DNA of 64,000 bases, taken from Formosa agariphila KMM 3901. GTDB lineage: Bacteria; Bacteroidota; Bacteroidia; Flavobacteriales; Flavobacteriaceae. This document shows, piece after piece, positions 41,668 through 51,364 of the stretch. The notes under the pieces are model-generated. The model worked only from the letters and a program-made list of their open reading frames with translations, searched no databases and had not been told where the DNA came from. The position numbers and the translations under genes were made by a program. Within the stretch, counting starts at the first letter, position 1. Every line of letters begins with the position of its first letter. Location: contig NZ_HG315671.1 in the NCBI RefSeq assembly GCF_000723205.1, forward strand, positions 3,422,001 to 3,486,000. The letters are read 5' to 3'.

Positions 41668-42708
41668 TTACTTTTCCTCAAATAACCTAAAATATAAATC
41701 GGAATGCATTTTTGCCACATTTTTGATACTCCAAAATTCAATTCCATATTCATAATTCATATCGCCTTTTCCCAAAATCGTAGACTCCTTAGCTTCTTCT
41801 AATGCTGAAGATAATGAATTCATTTTTTTTGGACTAAATGACGGATTACCTGTAGTTCTCAGAATTTCTCCAATATTTCCAATACATGGACCTACAACCA
41901 CTTTTTTAAAAGTAAAAGCAAGTGGAATATTACCAGAATTTAATGTATCCAACCTTGGGATAAAAACAAAATCACTGGCATTCAAGAAAGTTTGAATATC
42001 TTTTTCCTCAACATAATCAATATTATTTATTCTATATTTAGAATCAAAATATTTTCGAAATAATAATAACTCATGTTTAAATCTTTTTAACGGTTCCTTT
42101 TTCCAACTAAAAAGTTTTGGCCATTTAGATGTCAATAAGGTTTTTTTTCTATGCTTTAGTAATTTAAAAGCGTTAAGTGTTAACTTCAATTCTTCCTTAC
42201 TTCTAAAATTACCAAAGCAAACCATAACAAATCTATCATCAGAAATTTTTAATTTTTTTCGACTTTCCGCTTTAGAAATACTATTAGGTAAATTTTCGTA
42301 TAAGGGATGTGAAATAATTACATTTTCAACATTAGGGTATAATGATTTTAACATATTCGATTCACCGAAATGAATTATTACATCTACATAATTATATACA
42401 ATTTGATAAGCCTTTAATTGATTAACATTTTTAGAATGTGGAAACTCATTATGTTTTGTTACTATAATTTTAGCTCCAATATTTTTCCAATGTGTTAAAG
42501 CCGATTCTAATTCTAATAAATTGTTATCAGATGGAATATTCCAATCAAAAATAGCTTCAGGCCATTGTACGTGTATTATATCATATTTTTTCGATTTATC
42601 GAAAAAACTCAATGTGGATAATTCATAATCAACCCCTTCAATATTATCTACGATATTTAACAAATAACTATTTTCTTGATTTGGACAAATTGGATATAAA
42701 ATGTTCAT
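41668..42708 (-). CDS. GT-B glycosyltransferase (GT4/GumK-like)
   Basis: The 346-residue protein begins MNILYPICPNQENSYLLNIV and has DIIHVQWPEAIFDW and AKIIVTKHNEFPHSK, an arrangement seen in GT-B enzymes whose acceptor loop follows a W-P pair. The second half has FVMVCFGNFRSKEELKLTL and the donor part NIPLAFTFKKVVVGPCIGNI. Both halves are complete. GumK-like glucuronosyltransferases are a possible match because UDP-glucuronate is made by this locus, but that is inference. Confidence 0.75.
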   Translation of the reverse strand: MNILYPICPNQENSYLLNIVDNIEGVDYELSTLSFFDKSKKYDIIHVQWPEAIFDWNIPSDNNLLELESALTHWKNIGAKIIVTKHNEFPHSKNVNQLKAYQIVYNYVDVIIHFGESNMLKSLYPNVENVIISHPLYENLPNSISKAESRKKLKISDDRFVMVCFGNFRSKEELKLTLNAFKLLKHRKKTLLTSKWPKLFSWKKEPLKRFKHELLLFRKYFDSKYRINNIDYVEEKDIQTFLNASDFVFIPRLDTLNSGNIPLAFTFKKVVVGPCIGNIGEILRTTGNPSFSPKKMNSLSSALEEAKESTILGKGDMNYEYGIEFWSIKNVAKMHSDLYFRLFEEK

Positions 42709-42720
42709 AAAATCAAAAAA

Positions 42721-43617
42721 TTATAAATTGAATTTAATTAATTCTTTTAATTGAATTTCCAGCTCCTCTGTTTTAGTTTCTAATAATTTACTATCACTTA
42801 ATTGAAAATTATCCGAAGAAATGTTTAGTTCCTTAATTTTACTTATAATTTTATTTTTTTTAATATTATCCAATTTGAATAATTTAACTCTATTTTCAAA
42901 CTCTCTAATATATCTAGAATATTCTAAATTAATATTCTCATGTTTTAACCCCATAGAATAAAGCCAATCAGACCATTTGAATTCTGAAACATAATTTTGT
43001 TCGTGCAGATGAGAAAAACATTTAAACCTAAGCCATGGTACCCTCAAAGCATCTGCTATAATAGCACCGTGCATAGCTTCCGTCATAAGACATTTAGACT
43101 GCTTAATCTGAAGCATAATTTTTTCTACATCGGGTTCAGAAGGGTCTATAAAGTGATAGCCTAACTCGTCGCAAATAGCCTTCCAATTCACTTGGTTCAA
43201 AGATCTAAAATGAGGCATAAATGAAATATCGTATTTTTTATCAGCTTTTAACTGTTTATAAAAAGGTGTTTTCAATATTAAATAACCAGGATCCGTTATA
43301 TACTTAATTTCTTTTTTCAAAGAACTTTGAATACAGGCAGAAGACAGTGGTCCTCTTACAAAATGAAAATCCCAACTATAATCAAATTGAGGCACTTTAT
43401 TAATAAATCTTATTCCTGACCCCAACACAATTTTTTTTAAATCTTTATTACCAAGGTTATGATCATTAATAAAAGCTTCAGACAAAATAGTGCCTATAAA
43501 TAATATATAAACATTACTATTGCCTGTTTTATAATTAGGCATTAAATGATTAAAAATATAAGGGTTTAAATCATCTCCAAAATTTGGGATATCTCCTTTA
43601 AAATAACATAAGTTCAT
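42721..43617 (-). CDS. Polysaccharide pyruvyltransferase (ExoV/CsaB-like)
   Basis: The 298-residue protein begins MNLCYFKGDIPNFGDDLNPY, with the NFGDDLNP motif of the family. Other marks are VRGPLSSACI, YITDPGYLI and TEAMHGAIIADALRVPWL, in which the histidine is the proposed catalytic residue. These enzymes put a pyruvate ketal on a sugar, using phosphoenolpyruvate, and so add a negative charge. The C-terminal 60 residues are a charged helix. Its start overlaps the previous GT2 stop by 1 nt. Confidence 0.88.
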   Translation of the reverse strand: MNLCYFKGDIPNFGDDLNPYIFNHLMPNYKTGNSNVYILFIGTILSEAFINDHNLGNKDLKKIVLGSGIRFINKVPQFDYSWDFHFVRGPLSSACIQSSLKKEIKYITDPGYLILKTPFYKQLKADKKYDISFMPHFRSLNQVNWKAICDELGYHFIDPSEPDVEKIMLQIKQSKCLMTEAMHGAIIADALRVPWLRFKCFSHLHEQNYVSEFKWSDWLYSMGLKHENINLEYSRYIREFENRVKLFKLDNIKKNKIISKIKELNISSDNFQLSDSKLLETKTEELEIQLKELIKFNL

Positions 43618-44459
43618 TATATTGAATTGTTTTTGGCCTTAAACATCTGAATTGATTTTTTAATAGAATGATGTTTAGCTGCACTAAGTATTGATCGATT
43701 AATTTTTTTATTTATAAGTAAAATAGCTTCTTTTTTTTCCGCATTTTCTAAAGGACAATCCTTGGCATTTAAATGCTCTAAGCTATTTAATAAATATTTA
43801 AAAGGCACATAAGGATCCGTTCTATTATCGTTCATCTGTTGATCGTCATGTTCTCTATGCCAAACAATACCTGGAGGCATTAAAACCACTGTACCTTTTT
43901 TAGAAAGAATATGCCAAAGTTCATAATCTCCTAAATGCTGCTTACCGCTAAAACCACCCACAGACAAAAATGCATCTCTATTAATAATTGCTGAAAGCGG
44001 AGCCCTTTCAAATATCGGAACTTGAAAATAATGTTTTTCATATGCTAATTTAGGAGAAAGTTGATATGGGTAAATTTTATTTTTATCCTGTTTTATAGAA
44101 CATAAACCATAACTAGAATTAGGAAATTGTTCCATATAATAAACCAATTGTTCCAAACCGTGAGGGTAAATTAAATCATCAGCATCTACATATTTCAAAT
44201 ATTTACCTTTTGCCAACGATGCAGCATGATTACGATTGGGATAATCTCCTAAATTTTTTTCATTTACAAAGACTTTTATTCGATTATCCAGCTTCTCAAA
44301 TGTCTTCGCTATTTTTACTGATTTATCCTTAGATCCATCATCAACAAGAATAAGTTCAAAATTATGGTAAGTAGATGCTAATACTGATTCTATTGCTTCT
44401 GCAATATATTTTTCTCTATTATAAACCGTCATTAATACGGAGACGAGGGGTTTATTCAT
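43617..44459 (-). CDS. GT2 glycosyltransferase
   Basis: The 280-residue GT-A enzyme begins PLVSVLMTVYNREKYIAEAI and has VDDGSKDKSVKIA and YVDADDLIYPHGLEQ (about 92-106), the DxD site. LGDYELWHIL (about 180) is the acceptor motif. It is coupled on both sides by 1-nt overlaps with the sulfotransferase and pyruvyltransferase genes. Stepwise addition and decoration of one sugar is therefore a plausible joint role. The donor is unknown. Confidence 0.92.
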   Translation of the reverse strand: MNKPLVSVLMTVYNREKYIAEAIESVLASTYHNFELILVDDGSKDKSVKIAKTFEKLDNRIKVFVNEKNLGDYPNRNHAASLAKGKYLKYVDADDLIYPHGLEQLVYYMEQFPNSSYGLCSIKQDKNKIYPYQLSPKLAYEKHYFQVPIFERAPLSAIINRDAFLSVGGFSGKQHLGDYELWHILSKKGTVVLMPPGIVWHREHDDQQMNDNRTDPYVPFKYLLNSLEHLNAKDCPLENAEKKEAILLINKKINRSILSAAKHHSIKKSIQMFKAKNNSI

Positions 44460-45244
44460 TATATTTTATTTAAAATCAACTTTAATTCTTCGTAATTTTC
44501 AATAGAATCTTCTAAGTTTTCGGTATTCATATTACTTACATTAGCCTTAACGGGAAATGAATCCACTCCAATATAATCAAATATTTTATCACAAACTGAT
44601 TGATGATTCTCACTAACTAACAATTCCTTTTCATAAGAAACTGATATATGCGGCATATTAATTAAACATTCCTTCTCCATCTCTGAAAACTTTCTTCTCC
44701 AGAGCAAAATTTTTTTAAACTGAATGGGGTCTATATATAACTTATCATTTGATACTTTTTGAGGAATCTCATTTTTATCTAAGTACCATCTACCTAAACT
44801 AAAAGCTTTAAATGAAGATACATTATGAGACATTTCATCTTCTCTATATAAAAAAATAAATTTCCATCCTTTTTTATGCAACCGCTGTAAAACGTTTTTA
44901 ACTTTTTTTATTTTTTGATCGGTGTATAATTGATACACTTTGACTTTAAAACCATATACATGATAGGGTAATGTAATAGGCTTTCTAGAGTTACTTTCAA
45001 CAAATAAACATGGATATAAAAATAATGGAGATGTTTTTTGCCCAAATATTTCTTGATCGCAAAAAATATTAAGATGTTGATTTAATAATTTTGTTAATAA
45101 TGTACTACCCGTACGCCCCTGGCCAAACACAATAAATTTTACTTTCTTTTCAGAGTCTTTTTTCAAAGCATGCCTATAATGATACCAATGAGTTAATATA
45201 GCTTTAGGCCCTTTCTCTTTTAATAAATAATAAAATCTTTGCAT
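44459..45244 (-). CDS. Sulfotransferase-like protein 2
   Basis: The 261-residue protein has the PAPS loop KFIVFGQGRTGSTLLTKLL at about 36-54 and a second part KFIFLYREDEMSHNVSSFKA (about 127-146), where R and S should hold the 3'-phosphate. The region in between (GQKTSPLFLYP) is like the Stf0-type family. It probably transfers sulfate to a sugar of the polymer. The stop overlaps the next GT2 start. The acceptor cannot be named. Confidence 0.82.
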   Translation of the reverse strand: MQRFYYLLKEKGPKAILTHWYHYRHALKKDSEKKVKFIVFGQGRTGSTLLTKLLNQHLNIFCDQEIFGQKTSPLFLYPCLFVESNSRKPITLPYHVYGFKVKVYQLYTDQKIKKVKNVLQRLHKKGWKFIFLYREDEMSHNVSSFKAFSLGRWYLDKNEIPQKVSNDKLYIDPIQFKKILLWRRKFSEMEKECLINMPHISVSYEKELLVSENHQSVCDKIFDYIGVDSFPVKANVSNMNTENLEDSIENYEELKLILNKI

Positions 45245-45253
45245 ATTAGCTTT

Positions 45254-46279
45254 TTAGTTAAAAATGTCTTTATACTTCGATCTGTAATTTAATTTGAATC
45301 CTTTATAATATCCTGGATATAAAACATCTATACTCTTGTTACAAATACGGTAAAGAATATTTAATTTATTTTTAAGCGCATAATACATGATACTAATTAC
45401 TATATCCCATTCCTTTTTTATCGTCTTAGGAAAAAGTTTATTTAAGTTTTTAAATTCTTCAACTATTTTATAATCGACACTATTTTTTAAACAGCTTAAA
45501 GTATCTCGAACCAAATATTTATGAAGAGCTAAAAAGTGGGACTCTTCTTTTAATTTATATATTAATTTCTCTATTAATGGTATTCTATTCATATATTTCT
45601 TATATGAATAATGACCTTCACTAATCCTTGCTTTATCTTTTTGATCGCGGCGTACAAAATAATCTGGAGCCGATTCTTCCTTTAAGAAATTACAATCATT
45701 TAACAGAACATTAATATGGAATTCCCAGTCTTGAGAACTTGCAACCTCTTCTTCCCATCTTAAATTATAATTTATTAGAAAGTCTCTTTTCCAAATTGGA
45801 CCTGTTGTTTGCCAAACAATATCACCTCTTAAAAATCTAATAAGATCATCCTCTGCAGTAAATTTATTCCAAAGAATATTGGAATCTTCTATTTTCTCAG
45901 AAAAAAAAGCACCTTGAAAAACCATGAAATCTAATTTGGGATTTTGTTTATAATTTTCAATTCTGTTTGATAAACATTCAGGAATAAACAAATCGTCTGA
46001 ATCTAAAAAAATAACATAATCCCCACTAGCCTCTTCCAGACCAATATTCCTACATGTTGGTGCCCCTTTTATAGAGGAATACTCTTCTCTAAATATAGAT
46101 TTAATTCTTGAGTCTTTTATAGACCAATCTTTTAACACACTCCTGCTATTGTCTGTCGAACCATCATCAACTGCTAATACTTCCCAATTTTCATATGTTT
46201 GGTTCCGAATTGAGTTTATAGTTTCAGTAATAACAAGCTCCCTATTAAAAACAGGAATTATAATACTAACTTTTTTCAT
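45254..46279 (-). CDS. GT2 glycosyltransferase
   Basis: The 341-residue GT-A enzyme begins KKVSIIIPVFNRELVITETI and has VDDGSTDNSRSVL and FLDSDDLFIPECL (about 90-102). SQDWEFHINVL (about 185) is the acceptor motif. The C-terminus is helical and basic. The start overlaps the upstream GT4 gene by 14 nt. Neighbours are a sulfotransferase gene downstream and a GT4 gene upstream. The specificity is unknown. Confidence 0.92.
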   Translation of the reverse strand: MKKVSIIIPVFNRELVITETINSIRNQTYENWEVLAVDDGSTDNSRSVLKDWSIKDSRIKSIFREEYSSIKGAPTCRNIGLEEASGDYVIFLDSDDLFIPECLSNRIENYKQNPKLDFMVFQGAFFSEKIEDSNILWNKFTAEDDLIRFLRGDIVWQTTGPIWKRDFLINYNLRWEEEVASSQDWEFHINVLLNDCNFLKEESAPDYFVRRDQKDKARISEGHYSYKKYMNRIPLIEKLIYKLKEESHFLALHKYLVRDTLSCLKNSVDYKIVEEFKNLNKLFPKTIKKEWDIVISIMYYALKNKLNILYRICNKSIDVLYPGYYKGFKLNYRSKYKDIFN

Positions 46280-47405
46280 CTATTGATAGAATTTCTTGAA
46301 ACCATTTATACTCCTTCTCTAAACTAAAGCATTCCTCAATATGCAATTTTGCATTCTTACCGTGCTGTACTAGTAATTCCTTATTGTTATAATATTGTAA
46401 AAAATAGTCAGCTTGTTCTTCCACATTAAAAGGCTCAAACAAGTAGCCTGTTTTACCATGTAATATAGTCTCTACAGGCCCCCCTGATGCTCCCGTAATT
46501 ACAGGTATACCAAAACTCATAGCTTCTAAAATAGATACTCCAAAAGCTTCTTCTTGATTCGATAATTGACCTAAGCAATTATGTGCTACAAAAATAGAAG
46601 CTTTTTTATATAATGTTTGAGCTGTTTCATAATCTACAGCACCTAATATCTCAATATTATTTTTAAATTTAGAATCTAAACGCATTAATTCTAATGTTGC
46701 TCTTAGCGGCCCATCTCCTGCAAAAATTAATTTAGCCTTCATTCCCTTTTTACTAGCAAATTCAAAAGCCTTAATCACCATATGTGGCCCTTTAAAATCT
46801 ACTAAGCGACCTAAATATAAAATAGTAAATTCATTAGGTAAATTTCTTTCAATATTTTGTTCTACTCCAAAATATTTTGTTCTAATTTTATTAACAGGGA
46901 CCCCAATAGATTGTAATTTATTAGAAGTACTAATAGAATTTGCAATAAAATAAACATCTTTAGATAATTCTACAACTTGAGTTTTGTAACTTTCTTTAAA
47001 ATAAGATTCATTTGGGTTACTATTTGTTTTTAAATCCCAAGTGATATCATAGCCATGACAATATACAAACACATTTTTCTTAGTTTTATGAATTATTTCC
47101 TTGAAGTTCAAAGAAAAATCTATAAAATGGAAAATAATAGAGTTGGCTTTCGATTTTGTTAAAATATCTTCTAATTGTTCACGTTTAAAATCTGAAATAT
47201 CCTTCTTAAAAAGTTTTGATAAAATTTTATACTTTAATTCATACTCCAAAGCAAGACTAGTTATAGGAATACCTTCTACTGTCTTCATAGGACATAAACC
47301 TAAAACCACAACGCGCTCAACACTATTTCCTAGTAACTGAATTTGTCGTTTCAACCAATGCTCAGATTTAATGCCTAAGGCTCTTACTACAATAATAGTC
47401 TTCAA
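46266..47405 (-). CDS. GT4 glycosyltransferase
   Basis: The 379-residue GT-B enzyme begins MKTIIVVRALGIKSEHWLKR, has FVYCHGYDITWDLK in the first half, and FTILYLGRLVDFKGPHMVI at the start of the second. The donor motif EEAFGVSILEAMSFGIPVIT plus GASGGPVETILHGKTGYLF is complete. It matches the capsule GT4 group with an acceptor loop of low conservation. It lies 3 nt from the upstream GT2 gene. Confidence 0.92.
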   Translation of the reverse strand: MKTIIVVRALGIKSEHWLKRQIQLLGNSVERVVVLGLCPMKTVEGIPITSLALEYELKYKILSKLFKKDISDFKREQLEDILTKSKANSIIFHFIDFSLNFKEIIHKTKKNVFVYCHGYDITWDLKTNSNPNESYFKESYKTQVVELSKDVYFIANSISTSNKLQSIGVPVNKIRTKYFGVEQNIERNLPNEFTILYLGRLVDFKGPHMVIKAFEFASKKGMKAKLIFAGDGPLRATLELMRLDSKFKNNIEILGAVDYETAQTLYKKASIFVAHNCLGQLSNQEEAFGVSILEAMSFGIPVITGASGGPVETILHGKTGYLFEPFNVEEQADYFLQYYNNKELLVQHGKNAKLHIEECFSLEKEYKWFQEILSIDEKS

Positions 47406-47408
47406 AAC

Positions 47409-48200
47409 TTATCTTAAATTTGGATATTTATATTCTACGTACTGAATTAAATTTCGCTTTATAAAATTACCAAAAGGTAATTTTATAACTTTTGGATTAA
47501 AAACGTATTTTCTTAAAGCCTTTTGTTCCTTCTTACTGAAGTATGTGTCTCTAATTTTAGGAATTTCTTTCTTACTATAAGTGTTATATTGCGTAGCGCT
47601 TAGGCCACCTAGCATATAATTTGCTACAACAATATTTGTATTTACAATTTTTGGATTCGTAAACATTGTCCTTAATAACCAATCGTAGTCTGCTTTAATT
47701 TTATAATCTAGATTAAAAGCATTGTTTTCAAACAATGTACGTTTGCAAAAAAGGGCCTGATGACAAACCATTTTATCAAACAGATTTATTTTATTTAATT
47801 TTTGTTTTAATCTAATCTTTGAGATACCAGTCTCTTCAGATATATCGTTTATATTTCCAAAAATAATTTTAGGCTCATTTTTTATAATCTCTTCATTAAT
47901 ATCTTGTAAGACATTATCAGAATAAAATGTATCACCTGAGTTAAGAAAATAGATAAATTCACCTTTACATTTCTGAAGCCCTTTATTCATTGCATCATAA
48001 ACACCTTTATCAGGTTCACTAACCCAATAATCAATAAGATCGTTATTATCTTTAATTACACCTATACTTCCATCTTTACTACCTCCATCTATGACGATGA
48101 ATTCAAAATTTTTATAACCTTGATTTGCTAAACTAATAATAGAATTCTTCAAACCTATTTCATCGTTATAATTTATAGTGACAATCGAAAATCTTAACAT
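47409..48200 (-). CDS. GT2 glycosyltransferase (WcaA-like)
   Basis: The 263-residue GT-A enzyme begins LRFSIVTINYNDEIGLKNSI and shows DGGSKDGSIGVI, EPDKGVYDAMNKGLQ and LNSGDTFYSD (about 89-98). KADYDWLLRTMF is the acceptor motif. It is similar in layout to the gene at 26974, and both probably descend from one subgroup that is common in colanic-acid-like clusters. It is not a tandem copy at the DNA level. The donor is unknown. Confidence 0.92.
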   Translation of the reverse strand: MLRFSIVTINYNDEIGLKNSIISLANQGYKNFEFIVIDGGSKDGSIGVIKDNNDLIDYWVSEPDKGVYDAMNKGLQKCKGEFIYFLNSGDTFYSDNVLQDINEEIIKNEPKIIFGNINDISEETGISKIRLKQKLNKINLFDKMVCHQALFCKRTLFENNAFNLDYKIKADYDWLLRTMFTNPKIVNTNIVVANYMLGGLSATQYNTYSKKEIPKIRDTYFSKKEQKALRKYVFNPKVIKLPFGNFIKRNLIQYVEYKYPNLR

Positions 48201-48257
48201 TTAATCTTTTTATTTTTATAATTACATCAATCCAAACTTAGATAAAAATTAAAATAA

Positions 48258-49217
48258 TTAATTTTTATTCACCTGATTGTAAACCCTGAACATTTCATAT
48301 ATAGTAGGATGCACCTTATATAAATTTCCTAACTTTATTTGGCCTAAGATTTTAGAAAATTCATCTTTTTTCAGAACCCCTCTTAAGGATTGATATATCC
48401 CAACAAGAACCGAATAATAAGAACTCTTAGATTCTTTAATCTTTACATTTTCGATAAAAACATTATAAAGTCTAAGAGTTTTACTTGCATCAAAATGTCC
48501 TTGATACAATTTATCTACATAATCGTCTGTTAACCTTTTTTGAATGATAAAATGTTTAAATTTTAATTCTTCTAAATACCACAGTTTATAGCCCATTAAT
48601 ATTACCCATTTAGAAAGCTCACTATCGTCTCCAGAACTAATTTTACTTCCCGACCTACCAACTAACAGGGAATTAAAACCTGCCTTATATAACTCTAGAA
48701 TAATAGATTTTCTAATTACAACACCAGCCCCCCATAAACCACCTCTTTTTGTTATATCTCCACTATTTTTCTGTTGCTGTCCGACTGCATAACCAGAGGC
48801 CTTTTCTTTCCACCAGGCTGGTTCATCTCCTTCTAAAACCCCAAATGACTGACCTCCTAATGCGCCTACTTCTGGATTGTCTCTCATAAATTTGTAAGAA
48901 ATCGAAAGGTAATTTTCATCTAACCAATTATCATCATCACAATAAATTAAAATATCTGCTGAAGAATTTAAAACACCTGTTTTTCTAGCATAAGCTAAAC
49001 CAGGTTCCGATTCTTTAACTATTTTTAAATTAATGACCGTATTATATCTATCCCAAATTTTCCTTGCAGTTTCACTAGTGTTATCTTTAGAATTATTATC
49101 CACTAGAATTACCTCATAATTGAAATCATTAATTCCTTTTTGATTTGCGACATGAAAAAGCGTCTCCTTGAGTAAACTTTCACTATTATAGCAACATATA
49201 ATTACTGAAATATCCAT
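48258..49217 (-). CDS. GT2 glycosyltransferase
   Basis: The 319-residue GT-A enzyme begins MDISVIICCYNSESLLKETL and has VDNNSKDNTSETA and YCDDDNWLDENYL (about 91-103). LRHF-like endings are replaced by GDDSELSKWVILMGYKLWYL, the acceptor motif of this subgroup with AWWKEKASGYAVGQQ in the middle. This type is frequent next to sulfotransferase genes in Bacteroidota. Its start overlaps the stop of the sulfotransferase-like gene 3 by 1 nt. Confidence 0.92.
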   Translation of the reverse strand: MDISVIICCYNSESLLKETLFHVANQKGINDFNYEVILVDNNSKDNTSETARKIWDRYNTVINLKIVKESEPGLAYARKTGVLNSSADILIYCDDDNWLDENYLSISYKFMRDNPEVGALGGQSFGVLEGDEPAWWKEKASGYAVGQQQKNSGDITKRGGLWGAGVVIRKSIILELYKAGFNSLLVGRSGSKISSGDDSELSKWVILMGYKLWYLEELKFKHFIIQKRLTDDYVDKLYQGHFDASKTLRLYNVFIENVKIKESKSSYYSVLVGIYQSLRGVLKKDEFSKILGQIKLGNLYKVHPTIYEMFRVYNQVNKN

Positions 49218-49900
49218 TAAAATTGATAATTAAAAATTTCTAAATCTTCCTTATATACATCTTCTAAAATTTCTCGCGTTGAATTAGTAATTAATTTTTT
49301 ATAATCTAATTTATTTTCTGAAGACGCATTTATTCTTTTTACTATACTAGAATTTTTTAATCCAGTAATTTGAGAAATATTTCTCATATTAAACTCCAAA
49401 TCTTCAAGCCTACCTAGGTATTTAACATTTATCTTATCATTCTCATCTTTTAACCAAAAATTTTGTGGATTCCATTGTATGTGCGGAGGATTATGAATTA
49501 ATTTTCCTTCTTTCAATAAAATAGCAGCTTCCTCAATACTTTTTGTTTTTAAAAGTTCATAGTCCATGTGATTCCCATATATTGCTTTATCGGGACTAAT
49601 ATTATTATGATAATAACTAACTTCCATTCTAGCATAATTATATAAAGAAATAAACCTACTAAAAGGATTTCTTACAAAAGCTAAGGAAAACATTGAATCA
49701 TATTTTTCTTGTCCTAATATTTTTATATATTCCTTTGCAGTCCTATGTTTAGAGTCTTTTAATCCTAAACTATTATATATTGAAGTCCCTGCATTCTTAG
49801 GTATATGAATAAAAATTAAATTTTTATCTATAGAAATATTTGGGATATTTGGAATATTTAAATTCTGTTCCTTATTAAATATTGATTTAATAGACTTCAT
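49217..49900 (-). CDS. Sulfotransferase family 2-like protein 3
   Basis: The 227-residue protein has the PAPS loop NLIFIHIPKNAGTSIYNSL at about 26-44 and the 3'-phosphate site SLAFVRNPFSRFISLYNYA at about 72-90. These IPKNAGTS and VRNPFSR marks define carbohydrate sulfotransferases of family 2, related to heparan and chondroitin enzymes. It is the third sulfate-transfer gene of the locus and differs in type from the other two, so up to three positions could be sulfated. No PAPS-making genes are in the window. Confidence 0.9.
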   Translation of the reverse strand: MKSIKSIFNKEQNLNIPNIPNISIDKNLIFIHIPKNAGTSIYNSLGLKDSKHRTAKEYIKILGQEKYDSMFSLAFVRNPFSRFISLYNYARMEVSYYHNNISPDKAIYGNHMDYELLKTKSIEEAAILLKEGKLIHNPPHIQWNPQNFWLKDENDKINVKYLGRLEDLEFNMRNISQITGLKNSSIVKRINASSENKLDYKKLITNSTREILEDVYKEDLEIFNYQF

Positions 49901-49978
49901 AAATTACTTCATTTTTTAATATAATTTTGCTAATTCCATAATACTTATTGCAAATTATTACATCTAATTCACATAATA

Positions 49979-50020
49979 ACACTTGTATTTATTAGAGTAT
50001 TTTCTTTACACTTGTATTTA
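49979..50020. repeat. Direct repeat ACACTTGTATTTA
   Basis: Two exact 13-bp copies (49979-49991 and 50008-50020) lie 29 bp apart in the 175-bp gap between the wzt-like gene and the downstream sulfotransferase gene. No exact TAnnTTTG box is close, so a regulator or processing site is possible. No gene was found in the gap. Confidence 0.7.
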
Positions 50021-50075
50021 AATACTTAGCATACTAGTTTAATTCCTAAAATAGTTTCTAATTTTTATAGGTGAA

Positions 50076-51338
50076 CTAAATTTCAAAATAATGTTCTACA
50101 AAAACTCCATCTTTTTTAATAGGAACAAAACCTGTATTAAAAAAGTTTCCTTTGTCTACAAATAATTTCATAGCCCCTTCTATATCATCTTCTGTACCAT
50201 CTTCGGAATATGCTGAAAGTTGTATAAAATATTCTCCTTCAGGTAACGGCAATTTTGGTATTATAAAGTTAAATTCACCTCCTTCACTAATATTTAACCT
50301 ATTAGCACAGTATGCATTGTTACATAAAAATAAATCTTGTCCATCTATATTAGAAAACACAACTCTAAAAGCAACACTTCTCAATGGTTTTTTCAGTGTA
50401 AACGATATTTTTAGTTTTATTGTACCTCCACTTATAGCGTGTTCTATAACTTCATCATTATTATTCAGAAGTTCAATATTAGTATGACGAAGATTTTTCC
50501 CATTCTCTCTGTCATTTCTTTCATTAAGGTTAGTAAAAACTTTTTTCCTACTATCAGTTAAATAATAATTAATACCTTCTTCTGTATTCCCCCAAAATGC
50601 AAATTTACCATCCTTTAAAACTAATACTTTCGTACATAAATTTTGTATGGAAGCCATATTGTGACTTACAAAGAGTACTGTTCTTCCTCCCTGTGAAGAA
50701 ACATTCTTCATTTTACCAATTGCTTTTTTCTGAAACTCGGCATCTCCAACAGCTAAAACTTCATCTACTATCAAAATCTCCGGTTCTAAATGAGCAGCAA
50801 CAGCAAAAGCCAGCCTCACATACATCCCTGAGGAATACCGTTTTACGGGCGTATCTATATACCTCTGACAACCTGCAAAATCTACAATCTCATCAAATTT
50901 AGAGCGAATTTCCTGTTTTGACATACCCATAATAGCTCCATTTAAAAACACATTTTCACGACCTGTCAATTCTGGGTGAAAACCAGTTCCTACTTCTAAT
51001 AATGAAGCTATACGTCCTTTAGCTTTAATACTTCCTGTGGTTGGGGCAGTAACACGACTTAACAATTTTAATAAAGTAGACTTTCCTGCTCCATTTTTAC
51101 CAATGATACCTAAAACTTCACCTGGCTTCACTTCAAAGTTTATGTCTTTCATTGCCCAAACATAATCTGAACTCCCCTTACTTGTTCTGTCATTAGACTC
51201 CCCTATCTTTAAATATGGATCTTCTTTACCTCTAACGGTATGCCACCAACGGTTAACGTCGTGTGAGAATGTACCTGTTCCTACAGATCCTAAACGGTAT
51301 TGTTTACTTAAATTTTCAACTTTTATTGCGGGTTTCAT
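50076..51338 (-). CDS. wzt: Polysaccharide ABC exporter ATPase (Wzt-like)
   Basis: The 420-residue protein has Walker A IGKNGAGKST, the signature YSSGMYVRLAFAVA and Walker B EILIVDEVLAVGD, then a C-terminal Wzt-type beta-sandwich of about 135 residues (from about VFTNLNERND on) that binds the end of the polymer. The N-terminal insertion between strands (TFSHDVNRWWHTVRGKEDPY) is typical for the O-antigen/teichoic export family. ATP drives export through the Wzm-like partner. The ATG at 51338 with its A-rich leader was preferred to an in-frame TTG at 51359. Confidence 0.95.
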   Translation of the reverse strand: MKPAIKVENLSKQYRLGSVGTGTFSHDVNRWWHTVRGKEDPYLKIGESNDRTSKGSSDYVWAMKDINFEVKPGEVLGIIGKNGAGKSTLLKLLSRVTAPTTGSIKAKGRIASLLEVGTGFHPELTGRENVFLNGAIMGMSKQEIRSKFDEIVDFAGCQRYIDTPVKRYSSGMYVRLAFAVAAHLEPEILIVDEVLAVGDAEFQKKAIGKMKNVSSQGGRTVLFVSHNMASIQNLCTKVLVLKDGKFAFWGNTEEGINYYLTDSRKKVFTNLNERNDRENGKNLRHTNIELLNNNDEVIEHAISGGTIKLKISFTLKKPLRSVAFRVVFSNIDGQDLFLCNNAYCANRLNISEGGEFNFIIPKLPLPEGEYFIQLSAYSEDGTEDDIEGAMKLFVDKGNFFNTGFVPIKKDGVFVEHYFEI

Positions 51339-51364
51339 TTTTTTTATTTTAAATTTCAATCTAA

